Position numbers and translations under genes: made by a program. This document shows, piece by piece, positions 36,174-45,100 of a stretch of 64,000 nt of DNA (position 1 is the first letter of the stretch; each line of letters begins with the position of its first letter). The stretch comes from Setoptus koraiensis (Eukaryota; Arthropoda). The stretch is from assembly GCA_048013815.1 (NCBI GenBank), contig CM106586.1, positions 5,208,001-5,272,000 of the forward strand. Direction: 5' to 3'. The notes under the pieces were generated by a model, which searched no databases, was not told the DNA's origin, and worked only from the letters and a program-made list of their open reading frames with translations.

Positions 36174-39100
36174 CTACGTTTTTAGCTTATTCCAGTCTTC
36201 CACTTTAACAATTTCAGCCATTATGGTCTTGATTTCTGATTTAACCTTGTTATTTAATTTATCACTAACATCTTCTGTGATATCAATCATCGTAAGGAGT
36301 CTGCCATCGATACCGGACTTCACAGGCTCAATTTGTTTGAGCACGTCAAGTTGTTGAGGTCCCATCTGTCTCCCAATAAACTTATTGATCTGACTGATCA
36401 ATATTGTGTCATCCTGTGGACAATCCAATCTTGCGCCATACACGACTGAGTGAAGAAACATCGACAACCTCTTGCGTAAAGACTCTACTTTATCTCTAGA
36501 CTCCGCACCAGTATAGAGTCTTCTAAAGATACTTAGCGATTGTAGAAATTGGTCGTAGTCAAAGTCATACTCTTGTGTCCATCCGAAAGGGACGTACTTG
36601 GTCCTTTCTTGGCAAGCGGAATGAAATAGAATCAATTGTCCAACTAAAGAGTCTTTAACACGTTGTGGATCCGCATTAATTGATTGAGCTAGAGCGTTAA
36701 ATCTTGTGAGAATGTCTTGTGCGCTCCCATCATAATAAAACTTTCGTGCCATTTCCAGTAGTCTGACATCCATACCCTCCGCCGTTTCGGCAACCAATAT
36801 AATAAGTTTCGTGTTGTTAGTTGACACATTTCCTATTCTGGTTATGGTGTCAGATAGACATTTTGTCCAATTCATAATCATGTGTACATTAATCAAGCAT
36901 AGACAGCTTAAATTTGCAGATTTATTGATATCGACTAAATAGTTAATTTTTTCAATCGCAGTTGATGAGGCAAATATCTTGTAGTATTGCTGATCGCTCA
37001 TTTTTTTCATGGTTTCTTCGATCTCGAACATGGGTGTTGCTCGTGATCCATGAATTACCACAAGAACTTTATACGGTGATTCCAAAGGGTCGCTATCAGA
37101 GCCCAGTAATAACCTGATCACATCTGGTAAATTCGGACACGACATAGAAAGGGTATCGACTAAATTAACATCCCCCGCAGAGCTTTCATCTCTCAGATAA
37201 TACTTGAGGATATTCATAAAGGCTATTCTATCTGATGATTTCAATGAGGAGCCGACATAACTGTATAAAAAAGGAATAAAATTTTCTGCTATTGTTCCCG
37301 AAGAATCATTCTTCGACTCTTTGTATCTAAGGAGAAATTCTTTTAACAGCTTGAGACATTCTGTTGAAGAAAAGCTATACAGTGGATCTAGTTTCCTTAG
37401 ATTATGGATAACTTCAAACACTTTTCCTATCTTCGTTCCATCTAACTTGTATTTTTCGCGCTCATGCATAAGTTTTTCCGATGTTAATTTGGATTCAAGA
37501 ACAGTTCTCTCTATAGCGTCCGATGATTCTTTCAGAGTTTTCAGACCATCGAGTAAATCCATATTGAATAAATCATCAGCCCTCTCCGAGGGAATCATTT
37601 CTTTGGATCCTGATGAAGCTTCACCTTCTTTGTGAACTAATATATCATCAGATTTTATCAGCATATCCAAGAATTTCTCGTCATATTTCACAAGATCTTT
37701 TTGACAAGCCTCAAGTTTTTTTTCCAGATCTAGTTTTTTAATCGCCAACTCAGGATTGAGCTCTTTAACCAAAATGTCCAAGATCTCTTCTTCATCTTGT
37801 GACGCATCTTCATTTGCGGAAGATCGAATGATTTTGAATAAATGGACGATGTCATCCGATATTGTACTTGATCTGTTATCCTGTATGAAAATAAGTTGCA
37901 AAGATTTTTTAATAAATACTTTCTGGTTATCTATGATGAACCAATCTCTCAGAGAAGTCGAGTCACCGGCTATCTCACCAAGTTCAGTAGACCATTGAGT
38001 ATGCAATTCATTCCGAAGCATGGGTACAACATTAAGAGCTTGGTTTGCTGCAAAACGCTGATCATCGGAATTGAAGAGAAAATCCTTTATCACAACTATG
38101 TCGCAAAATCGTGCGTTCATTGCTACTTCGTTGAACCACCCAGATCGGCAAGCACTGACAGTGACGCATTTTGAGCTAGATCTAGAATTCAATTCTTTGT
38201 TTAGCCAGAGGTTCATGGCATTGGGTCCATCAAATAAAAGTTTCAAAAGATTCGAGGCGGATGATCTAATGATATGAGTCGATAGTTTCTCGTGGAAATC
38301 GATGTCGAAAAACTCTCTGAAATGCTCCTTCATATCATCAATACCTAATTTATCGATCTCCATTGTTTTTCCGAATTTCTCAATTAATTCTGTAAGATTT
38401 CTTTCTGAAAAATCTTCACAATAGTTACTCAAAGCAGAAAGTAATAGGCATGTCATCTCAAACAAATCGTCTTGCTGGTACACTTCGAGCTTATTCACTT
38501 GGTCGCTCCACCTAGATGATTGTTCATTCAATTTGGTCGATATCTCTTGCGCTGTGTTGAGGATGCGGCGCAATAAGCTTAGATCAAGTTTTAATTGGGT
38601 TGTTTCATGCATTACAGCATCCAGTTGGCTATTAAGGGAATCTACGTTAGATTTGATAGTATCAATCTGATTAGTCAGAATTGATTCTTGTTGATGAGAT
38701 TCTCTCAATCCGATCTCGAGTTTGTCCAACTCATCCTTCATGGGTTTTAATTCGATAATTACCTTACCATAATCTAAAGTGGAAAGCACCCATTGTAGTA
38801 GAGGTAAGACAGCCTGAGAGGCTCTTTTAGCCTGTGATTCTTGAAAGCTCTCACGGCGATCTTGTATAAGTTGCTCCACCTGTTTTATTATTGCTGAATT
38901 CAGATTTCTTTCACAATCAAATGATGTCAATTCATCTTTCAAAGATTTCCTTGCCAAAAATTGTTTCATCGAAGTCCACGACGTGTCGTTAATACCCATC
39001 AATCTAAGTGTGGCCTCTAGTATATCTCTTATGGTGTTGGGAGGAGCGCGTAAGGCCCTGATTTCCGAAAGAGCATCTGTTCTCAAATACTGTTTTATGT

Positions 39101-42100
39101 TTGATTTAGCCTGTTCTACTTTCGGCCTTATGATATCGAGTTGCATACTTAACTCTTTTGCTTGCTGTGATGTCTCATTATTTCTCTCCTCGTGCTCTCG
39201 TTTTGCTATTTTTAATTGGTCATGCTCTGTTTCCGCTTTCTTAACAGACCGGGTAATAGCTTCAACCAACAAATTTGCCTCATTCTCTTTCAACGATATA
39301 CTTCTTTCTTTTTCATTTGCACTTTCCTCTATCATAGATACACTTTTTTGAAACTGACGTAATTTTTCTGCGCCTATGAATAAATTTTTCGAGCGCTCCA
39401 TTAATCGCTTTTGATTAGTCAAATAATTGTGAGAAAAATCGCGCGAAAAGGATAAAAATCTTCTCAGGTCATAACGATACAACAATGGAAAGGTGTATTC
39501 GAGCCAATTTGTGTCGATGAATCTCTTCAATATGTCCCCTATTTTGTACGAGAGGACTCTTTTGTTTGCACATTCTTTACGGCAATTACCTAGCCTTGTT
39601 GAAGTGGTCTTATCAATTGTGTGATCTATGATCAGATCTAGATCGTTTTTCGTCAGTACGGTATCCATGTTTACAACACGTCCCACTGTTGACCACAATC
39701 TTAAATCGTTATAGCCTAATGTTTTGGATAAAAAGATCACCTTTATGTCCATGTATCTGAAAGGATTTGATTGAACCAAGCTGATCATCGTATATATATG
39801 TTCGAATAGCTCAACATCCAGACTCATTTGTATATGACTCAAAACTATCAATATTTTCTTAGACGACGGGTGGCCCCCAGGAGCTGGCGTGTTAACTTTT
39901 GACAATCGATGAATATCCCGGATTATATCTCCAATTTTCCGCTTTAATTCTGTGATACTAAGATAATCTCGAGCAGTCCAAACTTCAGAATAACCCAATT
40001 TGATAGCAATCGATCTAACAGCCATAGACCTTCCAGTACCGTAGCACTTCGAAGTGAGGGTGAGCACCTTGCAGCAGCCATTTCTGTTCGTTGAAAAAGA
40101 ATCCATATCAGTGAGAAAGCATTGGATTATCGAGTATATTCTCAGAAGTTGATCTGTCCAAACAATGTCATCAATTTTTACGACTGACTCATCGTGTTTT
40201 AGCCAGAGTTCTGTTGCTTCCTTGCAAAACTCTATGAATTTCTCACGAGACACATGCTCCATATTAGATGACTCTTCTTCCATGCTACACCACAGAAAAG
40301 TTTGGCAGGGTGTTTGAAAGTCTTTGCCGATGATATTAGCCATTATTCCCATAATATAAAGCTCATTGATCTCTGATATATTACTTGATCTTCTTATATC
40401 GGACAGAAAATTTTCTGCAAACTTTGAATGGTCCGGAAGAGCGCTGCTGATCTCTTTCATCGATCTTTCAATTGCGTTGAACACTTTTGAATAGTTGATT
40501 TCACCAAGCCTGTCTATCATTCCCATCAAATATTTAGTAATTTCTGTCGCACTCAACTCTGGATTCTTAATGTGGACCAGATTGAATTTACACAACAACC
40601 GTGGACTCAAATTAAGGGATTCAGTTGTACATATTATTTGCAGTCTTGGGATTGATATCCATGACAGATTTTCATTTACTTCATGTGAGTCATCAGATGT
40701 CGAAGTTGAATTTATCACTTTATGGTAACCTCCGTATGTCATCATAAATAACAATAGTTCAAGGAACGATCGGCTCATCCATTTATCGTCATAGTCTATG
40801 AGATCAATGTTGTTTGCAAAAATAATAAGTTTGCGTTCAACTTTGTTCATACCAACATCGTTCAAAATACTTGATAGCAAATTCACAAGTGAATTTGAAC
40901 TTGTTCCCCTCGAACAGTCAATTTTGATCAAGTAGGAGTCTATGTGGTTGAGATCATACAAGATCTGCTCTATGATTATCTCTTTATAAATTTGAACTGA
41001 TTTGCCTGTGAGAAGTATGTGCTCGTCTTGTTCGGTGAGAATCTTGCATAAACTAATTTGCTTGGTCAAGTGATCGGGAGGGTTTATCAGGCAAAATTGA
41101 TTTTGGTCAACCGTCGAATATCTCGCCTCTTGGTTGTATCCTTTGTGTTCGATCAAGTGGTGCATTGTGGCTTGTCTACGGGCTATCATTTTCATAGCGT
41201 TGGTAATAGAGAGTGGATCAGTTAATTTGTTTGTTAATCCATTACCAATAAAGTTATCCTTGAATATATTTTCAATCTGTTTTAAAGATTGGCCAATGTT
41301 CACGGTATTTATCCCCTCTATTCCTTCATCCCTGCTAAGAGCCAGCCTGGTGGTATCAAATTCATGATAGATTATTCCTAAGCGAGATATCGACGCAGGT
41401 GACACATATTTCAAGTCGATTGTTTCAAAAATCAATCTTACGTTAGGCTGAAAACGAAATCCCTGCATTCGAGCTTTGCATTCGAACGACTCATGATTAT
41501 TAGGACTCAGATCTATTCTTTCTCCTGACGCCAACGTAAGAACCTGATTATCATCAAGAATAGAGTTTAAGGACTCTATCCACTCAGGATCAATAGGACC
41601 ATCTAACACCAACCAAACTGAATTTCCTTTAAACGTCTTCTCATTGCATGAAGACGAATCATTCATGCAATTTACTGCATTTCTGACAGTATATGAGAAC
41701 AAGCCTTCAACCCATAGTTGTGTAGTCGGATCAATGTAACCAAACAATTCTTTCGGACTCAAACTCTTAGGATTTATGGTCTTAACTTGAACAAATTCGC
41801 GCAAACCGGCAGGAGACAGTGTTGATTCTTGATCATCATAGAAGCCAGAGATGGCCATGTTCAATGCCATTTGCAATATCTGCCATGTTGTGCTTTTACC
41901 GCTGCTTGTTGGTCCAACGACTAGTAAACCCATGTGAGCCTTCATTTGCTGATAAAGTTGCTCAACTTTTTCAGTTTGTTCGAAATTATCAACCAAATTC
42001 AGTTTCGAACATGCCCGTTTGATCAATTTTCTTCTATCTGATTCGAATGAAGAGTCTCCACATCCAGCATTAAAATTGTTATGCTTAATTTCTGCAAGTT

Positions 42101-45100
42101 CTCCAAATACATCAAGTAATGAGCGATTGAATTCTGAGATATCAGAGCCAACTAATTTAGGTTTAATAGTCTGCTTTATCACCTTCAAAAGCTGTAGTTC
42201 TATTTGATTAAGATTCTCAGATTTAGTATCAATAGAATCACTAACCTTGAGCTGACGTATTATGACCATTAGCGTGCGCTGACTCCAATCATAGTGTATC
42301 TGATGACTGATCATGTTTTGCACCTTCTCGAACCATAAAAGTAGTTTCGCTGAGATTTTCTCAGCGCTCACAACATCCAATCCTTTGCTCATAAGTGTCT
42401 TCGAGACGATCGGCCCTGGAGAGGTTTGCATCATAGATATCGGCATAAATAGTGACTTGAGGTTGCTTGGAAGTCGATTGCGACCCAAATATCGTTCACC
42501 GATAGGATTTAGAGTAATGAAAAAAGCCGAATTAAGATCAATACGACTTCTCTTGTACCTGTCCATCATAGAAGCACTTTCTTCGCCGGACATTGCTGGA
42601 TTCTTATATCTGCTACGTTCTAATTCGTTAGCCTCAACTTCATGTGACTTGGAAATCAAGAAATCAACTCGAAGGTACGGATTGTTGTCCTTTATGCACT
42701 GCTGAATCTCTTCAAGGGTTGAAGATAAGGATGACATAACATCTTTGCTCAGTCGATTGAATTCGTCCAAGCAACACCAGAATCCACTCTTGACCATGCC
42801 AATGATGATACGACTTAAAGAGAAGAAATCAACTGTTTCGTCACAGTTAAATACCAAAACATGGCGACCCAAGCATGCTCCCAAGGCTTTTATGGATTCA
42901 GTTTTGCCACTTCCAGCGGGTCCATAAGGATTTGTACCCATTTTGAATTGGCTGACAGCCTGAGTAGACACCAAGAAGCATCGATGAGTTGCAGCGTTTT
43001 CGATTAATTTTCGGCATTGTAATCTTGACTTGGTATTTGTCATCGATGATTGCTGCACGTTTAATGGCAACAAATCAAAGTTATATTCGAAAGAAGCGTC
43101 TAGCATTCTAACATAAACAGTGATATCGTTAGATTTCTCATCGATTTTAGAATAATAGCGCAGTTGTTTTTGCCATTCCCAATCTTCAATATCTTTCACT
43201 TGATTCTCTCTTAAAGACTTGCATATTGTTATGAAATGTACTATATCTAATGTGAGCGAATGCTTTTTGTACTCAAATAGCACAATATCACCAATTTCTG
43301 TCGAAGGTTTATTCATCTGTAGAAGCAACATTAAGCTATTGTGGTAGTCTTGTTCGAGGCGATCGAAAGTACAGTTAGCAATAGCTTGCTCCATTTTCGC
43401 GGAGAAAGTTATCCAGCTCGACAAACTTATAATTTGACACGGAAGAATAAGTAGAGGTGGCTGATGTTGCAAACTGTAAGCCTCCAAACCTACCCCAATA
43501 AGTTTCTTAAGAGTTAACGAGATTTCATTTTTGATAAGGTCTAGCAAATAACAAACTCTAAATCTGTGATCCAGCATATCTGTGGTGCCCTCTCTTTTCT
43601 CATCAATCATTATCCTGTTACGAAACTTTATGATCTCACCATGTACACTTCCGACACCAATGACGGATTTTGAACCTTCGTATTCGGGTGAATCAATAAG
43701 GAATTTATCAATAGAATTGTTGAAGATCTTTCTGATTAGTTGACTTGTTCTGCTACTATTTTGAACAAGTATAAAGTCTTCATCATCGGATAATATATAA
43801 ACAAGTTCTTCGTCACTCAAGAAATAGAATCGCGAAAAATTCTCTCTTACTCTCTCTAGAAGTATGTGCAGTTCTTTTTGAATATGATCCAAAAGTGATT
43901 CGATGGACAGCAGTTTTGGTTTGAGATTAGGCGCGTTTAGTAGTCTTGTGATGCTGAAATTAGTGGTGGCATCTTTGCTTACACGAGATTTTATCAACTG
44001 TGATCGCTTCAACGAATCACCGAAGCCGGCCAATGAATCCATGAGTTCACTGAACAACATCAGAGCTTGAGCGTATTTCGATCCACCCTCTTCTATAGTG
44101 CTGTACTTTTGCTTGGTGGCGGAAAATACTCTGAACGAATTAGTTCGTCGCGTTTTTGTTTTGGACAACTGTCTCTTGAATATAGGCAGCAAGGTGAGCA
44201 GTTTGGACTGTATTCGATTAATTAAGACCAAGTAAGCCTCTAGATCTTTACAAATAATTGACCATTTTTTCAACTCGTCGATTACGTCGTTAGACACTTC
44301 ATACGATGCGTTGTCATCATTCATTTCGGACCCTGCTGCCAATTTCAAACTCTTAAGAACAGACCGACAATGACTGATTTGTTCAAATACTTTCTTGAAG
44401 TCTTTTATGATCCTGAACTGGTAATCACTTTCCATGTCATGGCTCGTGAAGTAAATCACTGCAAGATGCGAACCGTGTACAAGTTGTTCTAATTTACTCA
44501 TCGATTCATTGATATCACTTTCCAAATTGACCTGCGAATTCAATTTGCTGATTAAATGTGAATTAGTTTTGATTTCGTTTATAGATTCCAGAAGGTTTCT
44601 CATTGTCATGGTTTTATAGTTAACTTTCTTGTTCATCTTTATTATCTCCAATAGTTGAGACCAATGTATATCATGAAAATTGTTGCCTCGACATTCCTGA
44701 AGCAATTCGATCTTAATTATCCATTGATCGATGGTTGTTCTTAATGGATCAAGCAAATCATTAACCTGAACTGACTTCAGAGAGTCTTTATTCGTCGTGA
44801 TATAACGATCTTTGTATTCATTGATGTATCGGATAACTTCAGCAATATTCTCGCGACCTTCGGATATCCAATTCATATCTAGATACTTTCGGAGACTCTC
44901 ATTCAGGTCCCGAATTAAGTCTGTCTGATAGCTCTGAGTCTTTATTTGTTTGCGCGCGAGAAAGAATTGCCAAAGTGTTGATTTAGCATCATGGTTGTTT
45001 TGTGCATCCAACCCTTTGTCGTATAGGAGGAGCATTCCAGGAGCAGGAATTCTAAAATATTCATACTCAGCTCGAACGATCATTAAACGATTATGTAATA

